Positions 36,095 to 48,964 of a stretch of DNA of 64,000 nucleotides are shown here, in pieces. Made by a program: the position numbers and the translations under genes. The notes under the pieces were generated by a model. It was given only the letters and a program-made list of their open reading frames with translations. It was not told the DNA's origin and searched no databases. The stretch lies in NCBI RefSeq assembly GCF_021130785.1, contig NW_025777579.1:1-64000 (forward strand), in the 5' to 3' direction. How positions within the stretch are numbered: the stretch's first letter is position 1; each line of letters begins with the position of its first letter. Origin of the DNA: Homalodisca vitripennis (lineage: Eukaryota; Arthropoda; Insecta; Hemiptera; Cicadellidae).

Positions 36095-37437
36095 TTATTT
36101 GGGAGAGGCTTCCCGAGGGGTTGTAAAACCTCTCCCTTGATTCAAGTTTTTTTGTTCAAAATTTCTTAGATTATTTCTAGGTCTGTAACAATTTTTTGCA
36201 ATATGACCTACACGATTACAATTAAAGCATTTCTTAACTTCCTGAATATTACTGACAAATTTTGGCTTAACATTAAAGTTTTTAACATTCACATTTCTTC
36301 TTTGGTGATCTGCATATGCCACATTTTGAGCTTGTATACATAACCTATCAAGGTCCTCAAAAGTTTTTGGATTCTTCATGAATACTAACCTAGCTCTATC
36401 GTCCTGATTTATTCCAAGCTTAATAATTTCTACTAGTTCTTCCTCACTGTAGTTGCAATTTAAAATATTTGAGTTTTCCCTAACCTCAGTTATATACACA
36501 GAAAGGGGTTCCCCTGGTTTTTGTTGTCTAGTTACCAGTTCCCTTTTTAAATTTTCTTTTAAGCCCAGTGTGGTACAAAATAATGTAACAATTCACTATG
36601 TAACTCCTGAATGTCTTTTTTGTCCGATTTACACTCCATTATTTTGGAAAGTAGAGGTCCGGTCACATAACCCAAGCACAGTTCTATAACTTCTGTATCC
36701 AATAAATGTGTTTCGTTCTTTAATTTTAATAAGTTTTTTTTATGAACTCAAGTAATTCACTAATATTTAAACCATTCGTAATTTTAAAGTTTTTTAAGTG
36801 TTTCTCAACCGGGTTAGGAAGTTTTGAAAATATTGATGTATTAGTAACTTCATCATTACCACACTCTCCCTCTTTTCTATAAGTTAAGCCAGCTATTGGG
36901 GTTTTATCACTACTTTTACTTGCACTGAAAGTTAGTTTATTTTCAAACACATCACTTAAGTCTTCTTCCTCCATATTTGTCTCACTTAACCTTCTAACTA
37001 TATCTTCTTTTAGCTTACTGTCAACTTCGAGGGTTTTAAATTTTGTTTCAGCTAAACCTAGTTTTTTCCATATATTTATGTAACTCTTCGTCTTTAGTAC
37101 TATCCAATTTAAATTTTAGCAAATTTTTTATTCTAATTTGTAAATGATTTAATTTTTGTTCGAACCTAACAATGTCAATAGTTGATTTACTTATTAATAT
37201 TTCTTCCACTGAACTCTCAATGCTTGATACTTTCACTTTTATTATTTCAAATTCCTCAGCAATTTTAAGTTTATTTTGTAGGTTTAAAAAGTTCGGCTGG
37301 ACATTAAATTTTATCACACTTCTTTAGCCTTTTTCTCAAATCTGTTACTTTATCTGTCTTATCTGTATTTACATTCCTTAACATTAATTCATAAAACTAG
37401 TTCTTCTTTGGTGAGAAAGATCAACTTTGAGTGCCAT
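36095..37437 (-). pseudogene. Gypsy 1 gag
   Basis: The start is the ATG at 37435-37437 (MALKVDLSHQRR), shortly inside the 5' LTR. After a frameshift comes TDKVTDLRKRLKKC, a short helix motif also present in gypsy 2 gag, then a long helical region (37048-37317), a retrotransposon gag core around 36500-36726 (LCLGYVTGPLLSKI, then RELVTRQQ and PLSVYITEVREN in shifting frames) and one CCHC knuckle CFNCNRVGHIAKNC near 36200. It ends PREASPK at 36095. At least three frame breaks are seen. Gag forms the particle and packages RNA. Confidence 0.85.
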
Positions 37438-37592
37438 TTTAAAACTTTACAAGTACTGTAATCAATGAAACTAATTAAACTGTTTACTTTTCCAAACTTT
37501 TACACTTTACTTTGCAGATACACAACTCCATGTTCTTTTTTATATAATTTACTTAATAAATTTTTTTTACTAGCAGATTGGCGCAATTTATT

Positions 37593-38639
37593 TGTAAACA
37601 TGGTTGCTCTAATATATAATATGTATATTATTAGTTATGCACTGTATCCTCTGGTGGAGATACTCCATGACAAATAATTATAACCAGATTATTTGGTTTG
37701 TATCATAAATAATTATATTTAAATGGAGTTTGTGTTCTGCCAAATGAAATTGTAGTCTTGTAATGTTTAAAAATTTTTTTTTTATTTATCTTGTTGCAAT
37801 CTTCAATTGACAATTAATTTGATGTTTTGTACATTTTTGCATTTCTTAATATAATTTTTAGTAAGAGCACATTTCATTATAAATTTTCAATAGTTAAACC
37901 ATTTTATATTCCTGACTATAGCTTGAATTGTTGTATCCAACAAAAATAAAATACTTCTTCTTAATATATTAAACTAAATCACTTACACCTTTTATTTGGT
38001 TTTCTTGTCCGGTTCACCGAAAACCCTAATAAGAAAACAAATTACAAATCTGATTAGAATTGTAATGTAGTTTAGATTTTATTACTTTGTTAAAACAATT
38101 TACTTCTTAGTTATTTAAAACATTTTTGTGAAATTTTATTGATATTTAAAATTTTTTTTACACAATACAGATATGTATGAATTTTTATTTAAATTAAAAC
38201 AATTTGTTGATTGGTTTCAAAGTTCTTATAAAATGTACATACCCGTAAACTGGGGTCTTCATTCAATCCGGACTACTAACTATGTGCTTACAAGGCTAAA
38301 CTACACAAGATAATGAGCAGAGCTCTCCAGTAGTTTTGTTCTAACATAACAAAACAAGTAACCTTCTAGGTTTGCTATTGGTCAGCAAGTTTTAGACCTC
38401 TAAACCAATCAAAAAATTCAGTTTCTTACAATGGAGTACTATTGTTTTAAATGTACAGAACTGAACTTGTCCAATTCAAGCTATTTCAGGGATGCCTTAT
38501 TTTAACATTATACCAATCTTAGGTTTTATTTATTTTTTTTTTATTAAACTAAGCATATTACATATAAAAATATTTGGTTCAATTTTCCATTTTTTTTATT
38601 TAACAATGTATTATTGTAACTATTTGCATATACGGTACA
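37593..38639 (-). repeat. Gypsy 1 5' LTR
   Basis: Partner of the LTR at 30535-31574. It carries the promoter for the minus-strand transcript. The adjoining internal sequence (37571-37592) does not begin with the TGG of a standard tRNA primer-binding site on the minus strand. Confidence 0.95.
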
Positions 38640-38643
38640 AATG

Positions 38644-40856
38644 TACTCTCTCATTCGAAACTCTAATGAGTAATATACAAACCTTTATCTGAAAACTATA
38701 TTTTATTTTCCTCTACTATAGCTCTCTCGTAAAAAATTATGATTGTTACCTTTATAGTTAGCACAATGTAATTTACTTCTAACCTGTGGTTACCAGAGGT
38801 TCTTCACACTATTTTATATTCATAACATACACATCCTACGCATAACTTTTCTTAAATAGTGTATTAAAATCTCATTGAAACAGCTCAGGATTATTAGAAG
38901 ATATTTCAATCTTTTGATCTTTATGACTGGCGTAATATGGTTTAAAATTTAAATATTAACATTTTCTTAGCTACCTGCATCACTACTAATCAAGCAATTC
39001 TAATACTGCTACAAATGAGAAAGTACCTTTTTTTGTTATTCTTTATCACGTAAAATATTTAACCGGTAGTAATGTAAGTTTAAATTAACTTTTTTATCGT
39101 CCCTTGGGTGAATATAGGACAATTTTTATATTGAAAATCCCTCAGGTTACTCCCCACTGATCTTAGAAATAGCAAAAATCCACTCTTGGTCTCTAAAGTT
39201 GTAAATTAATGAAAAGAGAATGTCTAACTTAAACATCTGTTCTTAGTAAGACTTTTTAAATTATTTTCAAATTGTTTACATTTATTCTATAAAATATATT
39301 CTATAAAATATTATCATTATTTCTCACACAGTTTTAGATTCCACCAATTAGGTATGTACTCATCTACCTTAAAACATAACATGCTCAGAATTTATTACAG
39401 AAAGACTTCCTTTGAAGCAGTCGGGATGAATTGATTTAAAAGGCTGTAATTTTGAACTAATGTACCAATCCTAGCTCTTCATTTTATATAAATATAGTAC
39501 TATAAATTTAAATTCTAATATACATACATATCTGATCTGTGATATATACTTTCTTGATGGAAAGGATATATTAAGTATCAAGGAAAAATAAAGTATAGAA
39601 CAAACAATTATAAGAAGAAATTAAATAAAAATGGCCATAAATATAAACTTTTTGACGTATTTTTTCGATCTCTCTTTTCATATATTCCTTCCTCGAGTTG
39701 CAATGAATGCTTTACTACAAAAAATATCCTTCTTGAGATTTAGACTAGCAACACATTTTGGGATTCATTTTAATTTATATTTAAATTTTAATTTATAATA
39801 TTTAAGTTACCCGCATTCCGCCCACAATTTTTCGCAAACAATGGTTTTGCACGTGTATAAGAAATTCTGGTCCAAGTGAATTCTTAACTATAATTCCGAC
39901 ACTTATTTTGAGTTTACTTTGATTTTCACGATCAAGAGAACCTGTCATATAATGTATAGTTTAATTTTAAGTTGCTCTGGTCTTTGCATTTTTTTGTTCC
40001 ATAGTTGATTAGTTTTATTTCTCAATCTAGAAACAATATATGGATACATAAGAGAGCTGAGTCTTCTTCTGTCAACTAAGATGGGTATAGTAACAGACTT
40101 TATCTATATATTCAATTTAAGATAGTAACTTTGTCTTTTATATCTAAATTAAAATACCGACCAAGCACTACAAACTTAACACTTTCTAAAATGTATGGGT
40201 AAATTTGTATATTTAATATAACTTATTTTTTACATCTGAATGTTTTCTTTCTCTATTCTAAACAGTGATTGCATAAATTTTTGATATAGGAAGTGATGTC
40301 AATATCATGATTAATCTAAGTTTTACAAGACTAATCTTTCATTAAAGGTTTAAGATAATGTTGTAATGTTACATAAACAGTCGATTAAATATAAGACAAG
40401 CTATATAATTAATAATATTTATAAGATGAATGGAAATTTAGAGAAAAAATTGATATTTTCATAATTATATTTATTTCAAATAGTAATAGGTCTTCATGTT
40501 ACCGAGCGACCTTAGGAACGTACATTCAAAATTTAAGTACAATTTGATGAATAGTATAGGCGTGAAATCTTAACAATCAAACAAAGTCACATTCTCATTT
40601 ATATTATATATTATTAGGATTAATATATCATTCATTTATATATAAATACAAAAGTGTTACAAGAGACATTTAATTCCTAATAATGAGTTTTTTATTTCCG
40701 TTGAGCGGTTGACATCCAATGCGTTGTTTTCCGTATAGACAATGTAGACAATTATAATATAAATTTCGCATTTATAATATTATTTAGGATTTAGGCCTCT
40801 GAAACCTTCTTAGTAAAAAAAACTAAATTATAATGGCCTTCTTTGTTTGAATTTTG
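38644..40856. other. AT-rich non-coding DNA
   Basis: A tiny tandem ATTCTATAAAATAT repeat occurs near 39293-39318. No gene was recognised. Confidence 0.55.
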
Positions 40857-40928
40857 GTTTTGACAATGGAAGTACTGTGAAGGAAACAGAATGTTTTCCA
40901 GATATTTGCCATCGTTCAGTGCTACAAC
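40857..40928 (+). repeat. Solo fragment of the Penelope terminal sequence
   Basis: GTGAAGGAAACAGAATG and GCCATCGTTCAGTGCTACAA match the left end of the Penelope element (9017-9068: GTGAAGGAAACAGGATT, then GCCATCGTTCAGTGAAACAA). It is a diverged third copy of that terminal sequence without coding parts. Confidence 0.75.
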
Positions 40929-43900
40929 AATTCTTTTTTTTGTATTAGTGAGCGATAAAAAATGTCCGGAGGAGAACATCCAATTCCCTTTATAATAGCC
41001 TTAAAAGAACTAAATACGTATGTGTTTTTTAAAAACACTCTCGTAAGAGTTGAAAACGACACATGGTTAAGCACAGCCATTATAAATTGGAATCTTTATA
41101 ACCAACTTTTGGGTTCATTGAATTTATCTCACTATCTACGTACTCAATAGATTCACGTACTCATTTTCCAAACATTTCTGTCATAAATACACCAGGATGT
41201 GGATATTGAGACGTTTCTGCAACATAACTCTTGAGGTGGGTTATGCTGGGTGCTTTTAAAATTTCATCTTATATACTTTTTCATTTATTATATTCTCAAG
41301 AGTTTACGTTTTTTTAGAAAGAACGCTTTCCGTTAGACGCAACAATGAATACCCAACCTGAAATTACTTTAAACACTGATATAAAAATATAAACGAAAAT
41401 ATATACGAAAAAGTGACGGAATTTAGTCCCTGCTATGTTGTGCTGATTGATAAATTCGTGGTAATAAAAATAATGTTTTCCTTCATTATAGCAAGGCTAA
41501 TTTTTCAACAGGTTGCTCGTCTTTTAGTTATTGTCCAAACATAAGCTATAGGCAAACGAATTTCTTTATATTCTGAATAAATATTTAATCAATGTTTCAC
41601 TGACTTCCAAAATAGAACAAGAAGGCTTTACGTTATTGCTTTACAACTTTATAGAATGTTTACGCTCTTATTAATAATAATAGAAAGTATAGTACATATT
41701 GTGCATTGTTATAAGTGTAGAATTATAATCTTGGCAGTATTTCATATCTACACTACTATATAATAACTAAAGCATTATATTATTAACGATTTGTAAGGAA
41801 AATCTATAAGTAGTAATAAAATTAACAAACATGAAATGTATCACTAAAGCTATGCAACACTGCAATTAAACCATGACGTGCTCAGGTAATAATTAATATC
41901 AATGTGAACTTTTAATATATTACATTAATAGTACTTGTAGAGCATCCCCTATAAGCTTATTCTCCCATCATGCAAAACTTGCCTTTTCGTAAAAACGCAT
42001 GTGGAAAGTGCCAAAGTGTATGCAGTCAGTCTTAAATTAATGTTGAGATAATGGTTAGTTTACACTGACGTACAATATGCATAGAAGACATGTCCAAGCT
42101 TAACCATCTCTATGCAGGGAACATGACGTGTACACAAAGCGTAGCCCTACAGGTAGTTCGCTCCTTTGATTACATGTCAACTGTCTTATCATGGTGATTT
42201 TACTTACTTTTTCACATTTGATTTCCGATTGAAGAAGTTTAAAATTTTCTGATAATCTGTACAGTAGTTTTACTAATTAATAGTGTTAATTCCTGATGTA
42301 ATGCAAATGTATTTCCAACACATCAGTTTGCCCTGCGTACTCTCAGACAATAAAGAAGAGAAAAAAATCTTCACTGGATTTTTAAAAACATACGAGTTCA
42401 ACCATACTTATTTGAAAGCTTGACAACTAGAAGTGGAGATATATAATTTATTATTTTAATAAAATACAATATCATCTTTTGGTCAACGATTGTTACAATG
42501 TAAGAACTGCTTTTTTTCAATAAAATTTCAATTAGTTCATATCTCACTGAAAATTCTCAAACACTATGAAACCTTACTCAATAAACACATGTATCATGTA
42601 GTAAACTTTACTAAGAATAACTATCTGGACTTAAACTTTTTCATGAAAAGATACTTGTGTATTCAAAAGAGTTCTATTATAGTGAACGTCTATGGAATTT
42701 GAATGAGGTTCATTAAATTCGGTCTCTTAATAGGCTGGCGTAATTTTTTTGTCTGCCGGGGGATATAAACACTTTTTTTCTGAACGAATAAAGGTCTTTT
42801 TATCAAGAATTTAATATGATTTAGACTTAATTTTTTCTATCCATCCAGAGGGAAGCCAACTATACGACACGTGGTGTGGCGTAATCTTGCGTCATAAGTA
42901 CTCCTGGTAGAACGAAAGGGAAGTCTCTAACACGTTTTCATACCTGAGTTTCAAAACCTCCCGAAGTATGTTTTTGACAAATTGATTTTGTAACTGAGGA
43001 ACTCAGTAATAAATATTTATAATTTTTTTTTTAATACCACTGTTATCCTTCATTTTCATTCCCAGACTAGTTTTGGCATTGAAATTGTGGCTACAACTAA
43101 AATGTAAGGCCTTATCATCACTATTTATACGCTTATAAACACAAATACATTCTCTGAAAGGTTTGGTCAAAAGAAATCAGAAATATTTTTCAGTATGAAT
43201 TTAAATATCTTATTATTTTATTATTTTCAACTATCCAACGATCAAAGTTGTAATAACAAACTGCATTAAAAATTATCATGCTTATTCTATGAATGTATAA
43301 AATAATAAAATCGTACATTACAACAGAACACTGAAATTTTTAAATATGAACATGACAAAAATGCAGCATATTGATACAAGCCTAAACAAAAATAATAAGA
43401 GTAATATTAACGACTTGTACAATATGAGTTTCCATAATCATGATTATGACAACGTTTTCTTTTTTAGTTCAGTTATGGTAAAATTAATTTAAGTAACGTA
43501 TAAATATTTGAATAATAATAGATTATAACCAGGTATTATGTTTCTTCTGTACCATAACAATACACTAACATCGATAAAAACCCCCCCGAATATAAGGATT
43601 TATGCATGTGTTTACAATATTTATTTCTTTAATTGCAAGAAGTAATTATATATATATTATACATAGGTAAAGTACTAAATTAAATATGTATCATGGAACA
43701 ACACATTTTATAAATGAAACATACGATATGATGAAACTAATATAGTGCATGATAGAAAATGTCCTAGGATTATTGCAACATATAGCTTATCTTCAACAAA
43801 AAAAGATAATAACATAAATAATACAGATAAAAACTGTCGTAAAGCTAGCAGCCTGTTATAAAGATGTTACAGATGACCATTGTTTCTTGTATTTGTCGTT

Positions 43901-45968
43901 TGTTGATGAAGCTTCATGTTACAGACTCGTGCCTTAAACTAACCAATTCAGGCTACTCGTGTATACCGCGAGAATTCGACTAATATTTTGTTACAAATTC
44001 TTTCTCATCTATTAATTACTACTAAAAGTTTTGTCTGGAACGTTTGGTTTGATAATTTGTATTTATTTTAGTGTAGTTATTGCTATTTTTTGTATTAAGT
44101 ACCTCTATTTTTATTTTGTTAGCTTCATCGTTGGTTTTGTAGTGCTTATAAGTTTTTTGTAATACTTGCTTGTTCTATCGAAAGTTAATGGTAAAAAAAA
44201 AATTTTTTTTTGTGTATTGCTAAATATTCCGTTTTCTGTCTGATGTATTTACATATTACCTTCTATTGGGTTTCATTTCGCATAAACCTCATTTTTATTA
44301 TCTCATATATGTTCTTACTAATGAAATAATAAACAAAATAGTTCCAAACTACAAATGTATTGATTCATTCAACTATTCCTGATACTGCATAAACACTTTA
44401 TTTCGTTAACAATTACCCATCTTTAAATTAGTTTCAAACAATCTGTTCCAATATCAAAGAGTTAAATACACTTTAGTTAAATTTACATTAATTATAATTT
44501 AAATAACGGTTAGTTTGTAGTTATTCGTCTGCGACATGCATTTTGATACATTATAGTACGGATCAACTTTACACCACTCAGTCAAATTATTTTCATATAT
44601 TCAGTGTTATAAGAAAATTAAAGGCTTTCACTTTTAGTAGTAGCCACCTCTTTAATACCCAAACCAGTCTAGTAATGAAAATGAAGAATAAAGTTTTATT
44701 CAAAACAAAATTCATTGAAATCGATTGCTGAGTTCCTCAGTTATAAAATCAATCTTTAAAAAAAATCATTTGAGATGTTTGAAACCCATTTGTAAAAACA
44801 TTTTAAGAATAGATATCTATAGGAATTTACAAAAAATAAGTTAAATAATGTTAAATTATTTGTAAAATAACTTGCAAATTATGTATGCGAGATACTAGTC
44901 TTTACAAACAACTACTACGTTTAGATAAAAGTTATTCCCTAACCTTACAAAAAATCTGCACTGGCTAATATAAGTTACGTCCAATGTCCTTCGAACTAAA
45001 TTTTTAGCGGATTAATATCCTTATTGGCACGCGTATTGATTTTTTCTGTCGTAAACTTGGTAGCTGACAATCTTGCTGCTGAGAAGAAACATCTCGAGCG
45101 CCATGTCCGCGAGTTCAATCCAGTCTCTGATTTAACTTCGAGTCTCTTATTTCAACTTTGAGTACTTCAGAGATTTATGTTTTAGACTTCTAGTTTACTA
45201 ATCTTCACTTTTTTCCGACTACAAATGCAATTTGAGCCAAAATGCTGACGCCCGCGCTTGTGAGTCGACAACTCAACACAACATCAACGTGAAGGGAAAC
45301 TCAATTGTTTACAGTTCTTAGGTTCGTATGCAAAATTTCCATAGAACATTGGAAACACCAGGCACACTCCTATGTTATCATTTACTTCATTATCACTCTA
45401 TTTGGGAGCAACGTGGCAATATATTATTAATTTTTTACATCTAAAAGTCGTGCTTTTATGTTTATTTACCACAATTTAAACATATAAGTACACTTTGCTA
45501 ATCGAGTATTCTTTACTACGAACTCAGAGGTATCCAACCCCATGTGCTTCGTCCATTCAGTACAAGCCTACTGAGAAACAAGATTCAATGACGGTCATCT
45601 AAATCCACTCTTTCCTAAATCCTAAATCCCTCTCTCTCATAAAGCCAAAGGGGGATGAAACGTTTAATTTAATAAAACGCTGACTACTCGATGTGTTTCC
45701 CTTGAACTAGAGAAGGAGATAATACTGTTAGATCAGCACTCCCACTGTGATGGCTTGGTCATGTCGAAAGCTATCAGTGTGTTGCCACAAGCTGCAATTA
45801 GGAACGTACTCTAGACGTAGAGTAATCTTCAGTGTAGCATAAAGGTTAAGGAGATCTTAACGTTCATGTTGAAAGTTTCTTACCACTCATTAGGTATTAA
45901 TGTGCAAACTTCAGTTATAAATTATCCTTATATCACAAGCGAATAGACAAATTAAAAGTATTTTAGAC
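40929..45968. other. AT-rich non-coding DNA
   Basis: Several AT-derived open frames (40962-41150, 42490-42702, 44543-44731 on +) have no domains. GC-richer patches near 42070-42190, 42840-42970 and 45040-45330 contain no recognisable gene; the last includes a GAGTTCAATCC string that only faintly resembles a tRNA B box. Confidence 0.5.
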
Positions 45969-46676
45969 TTAACCCTCCATCAGGCGCTTAAAATTAGAAA
46001 CACAATCAGGCGCTCACGGACGTTTCTTCCAGGTTAGCAAATAATGGATATCATAGTCGTTTAAACTGTTTTTTATTTGTTTAAATATTCATACTGATTT
46101 AATTACAATGTAATATATTCAGTTTTAGAAAATTTAAATAAAAATTACTCTCTTATGTAATGAATTTTCCAAATAAGAAATTCAAAATCTTAAAAAATTA
46201 TATTGTATAGTAACAACATGATTTATTTTAAGGAATAATGCAATTAATTGTAAAAATGTTTAACCTACTGTAATAATATAATATGGAAATTAACTTAGTT
46301 TTTAACTTCTTACAAAAACAACTTACTTCAATTCTTGGGATATTATACAATTGTAATGTCAATTATTACTCAAAAATCAAAATTTATTCTTTACTAAAAA
46401 TATTTTTAAACACTACACAAAGTTTCAAAATATTTTCCTTCTGATTCTTATAACGACAATGTTCACTCCATAAACAGTACTGAAATGTTCGCTAGCACAC
46501 GGGTACTGTACTGACAAGTCTCTCGTCTTCATTCTCCATTTCACAAAATTCAAATAATATATATTATAAAACTTAAAAAGAAACCATCATAGATCAAACA
46601 TTTAGGCGCACACGGATTATTAGGCTACTCCATAAAAACTAAACACCATAAGGCGCTAACCCCGATGTAGAGTTAA
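45969..46676. mobile_element. TTAA-flanked miniature element (piggyBac-like MITE candidate)
   Basis: TTAA at 45969-45972 and at 46673-46676 flank a 700-bp non-coding block. The ends are related inverted sequences: CCCTCCATC on the left, and CTCTACATC reading inward from the right, each followed closely by a GCGC-containing motif. An AGGCGC motif recurs near both ends (about 45982, 46008, 46605 and 46651). TTAA targets and CCCT-type ends are piggyBac features. No transposase frame is present. Confidence 0.5.
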
Positions 46677-47852
46677 TAACCGAAAATGTATATGCTTAAA
46701 CTAACAAAGAATTGTTGCTTGCATGCGTGTACAGAAAAACTGCGTTTAAGTAATAATGTATAATATAATAAGTGATTTTTTATGATAATATTTAAGACGT
46801 TTTGAAGACAAATTATGACCAATAATATTTGTTATATTTTGACGCATTGTTATATTCTAACAGTGGCTTCTCTGCACAAATTTATAGGCGCTCAGAAGAA
46901 AAATATAATTCAATTTTGTACATCTTTTAAGAAATAAGAAAATTTTTAGTAATTGTAATTTTAAGAGTGTATAAATATACCAAATATATTCATATAGTTT
47001 ATAAGGGCAAGCAATCTAACTATAACTTGAAGTATTAGTAAAGCTTTCAAATTTACATAGGTGCAAACTAAACATAATTATTCATCATCCTAAAATGTTC
47101 TGTATATCGTTTATAAGATTTATATCATTATTTTATATGACCTGCATTAAGACTAAGCTATAAAACAAGAGTGTGGAATAAAAAAATTTCTGGAAAAAAG
47201 GTTAGTAATAAGCTATATCGTTTTCGCATGCAATCTCTCTTTACATGGATAAACACCAAACAACTATAGTATCTCCAAGGACGAAAGTGGCCAAGGATTA
47301 AACAAATGCATAGAAAGACCACAAAACAATAGTGTGTTCTATTTTATAATATAAAGTCTAATAAAAATCATAAATAATCATTAATGCCAATAAAATATAC
47401 ATGAAAACTAATAAATATTGAATACAAATAAAATATAAAAAATTTAATAACCCAAAGAGCTTTGCAATAAAAGGTAGAGAAGTGGCCTCGCTCGCCAAAG
47501 AAGTAGTTCATTAAATTTACATAATTTTTATAATACATACACTGAATAATATACACTAATACACAAACTATAATGTCTTTTATATTTAAATGAAAAATTA
47601 GATAAATGTACTACACAAATACACAACGATATATAATATATAGAATATAGGAATGTTGAACTATATACATGTACAATTTTACATGTATACCACCTTAACT
47701 ATAACTTTATATGAGTTCAACAAAAAATTTAAGATAATTGTTACATTTAAATAGAAACAAATTAAAAATTACCAATGAAACTACGGGTAGTGTAAGTGTA
47801 AGTTTTATTTCGGAAAGACTAACATTATATACTAAACTTATTTGCTACAGTC
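46677..47852. other. AT-rich non-coding DNA
   Basis: Another AGGCGCTCA motif occurs at 46886, just outside the TTAA element. No gene was recognised. Confidence 0.5.

Positions 47853-47919
<67 letters not shown>
47853..47919. repeat. TG microsatellite
   Basis: A short (AT)n passes into an uninterrupted (TG)n of about 56 bp. Confidence 0.95.
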
Positions 47920-47922
<3 letters not shown>

Positions 47923-48963
47923 GTATATCAGTTTAAACGTATATTTTTATGCTAAGAAATAATATAAAGTAGCAAAGTACTACTTGCGATGGATTTGAAA
48001 GGAGTATTACCTTTTTGGAACCCAAGACACTCTTCATAATTAATTAAATAATACTCACATAACATTTGTCTATCAACATTTAAAATAATTTTTCTCAACG
48101 TTTGGCTCTCTACTATTTATCATATACATTTTCCTGATATAACTTAAATCAATATAGATGCAAATCCAAAAACAACTATACTCTATTTTACTGTGGGTTG
48201 AATACAAATGTAATTTTGTGTGTTTTATCAATATCGCAATCTTTTCTAGAAGATACGTAGGCAAACAAATCTAATGTTACAAATTAATTCATTGTACATA
48301 AAACATATAGTTTTATCAAACATGTTACTACGTGATAATATTCTTTGATGCGATTGTTCAGTATTTTATTATTAAGCCCGATTTTCTCATGTAACCAGAA
48401 ATTATTTGTCCCGCTGAGGAATTTTCACTTCTTTGAAAGTTAGTTTTTCTACAAAGAATTGAAACTGTATTATTACTTCTAACAGTCCATGTATTTTTAG
48501 TGTATATCTTTCCCGTTAAGCAAGAAATTAGTGAAAGGAATGCAAATCAATAGTTTAGGATAGGTCTGTAAAACCATTAAGAACATGACGCAGTATGACC
48601 CGTAACAACGTCATCACCCGTCCATTAATTTTCCCCAACAGTATCAAACGTTCACACAGTCATATATGATTTGTTTCAATGCATCATAGCAACAATATTA
48701 ATCACTTTTTCTTTAAACATACATATGCGATCGCTTGTCTCAAACGCTGTATTCCATCAATTTCAAATCAACTTTTGAGATCTAATATCTTTAAATTATA
48801 ACCATTTTAATCTGATGTTGTACAAACAATGACATTTCCTTATGGTAATTTCAGGCTAAATACCTTTATCTACTACATTATCAAAGATATTATAACATTA
48901 AGATTGTTATTTTTTTCTATCATGAAAAGTCTGGTTGTGACATAAACAAGTAAGGTTATTCAT
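47920..48963. other. AT-rich non-coding DNA
   Basis: No recognisable feature. Confidence 0.5.
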
Positions 48964-48964
48964 T

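Larger units (their letters stand above)
30535..38639 (-). mobile_element. Complete Ty3/gypsy LTR retrotransposon
   Basis: Two LTRs of about 1.04 kb (30535-31574 and 37593-38639) begin TGTAA and end GGTACA, and are flanked by the same 4 bp, AATG (30531-30534 and 38640-38643), the target duplication. Between them, on the minus strand, lie gag with one CCHC knuckle, protease, RT, RNase H and integrase, in Ty3/gypsy order. A purine tract adjoins the 3' LTR. The LTRs differ mainly by single-base indels, so insertion is recent, yet several frameshifts break gag and pol. No env-like frame was found. Confidence 0.95.

Noticed and set aside
45070..45130. tRNA-like B-box string (GAGTTCAATCC) suggesting a tRNA or SINE
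   Set aside because: No A box at the right distance, no cloverleaf and no poly-A tail were found.
47738..47920. Open frame ending in alternating Cys-Val
   Set aside because: Created by the (TG)n microsatellite.
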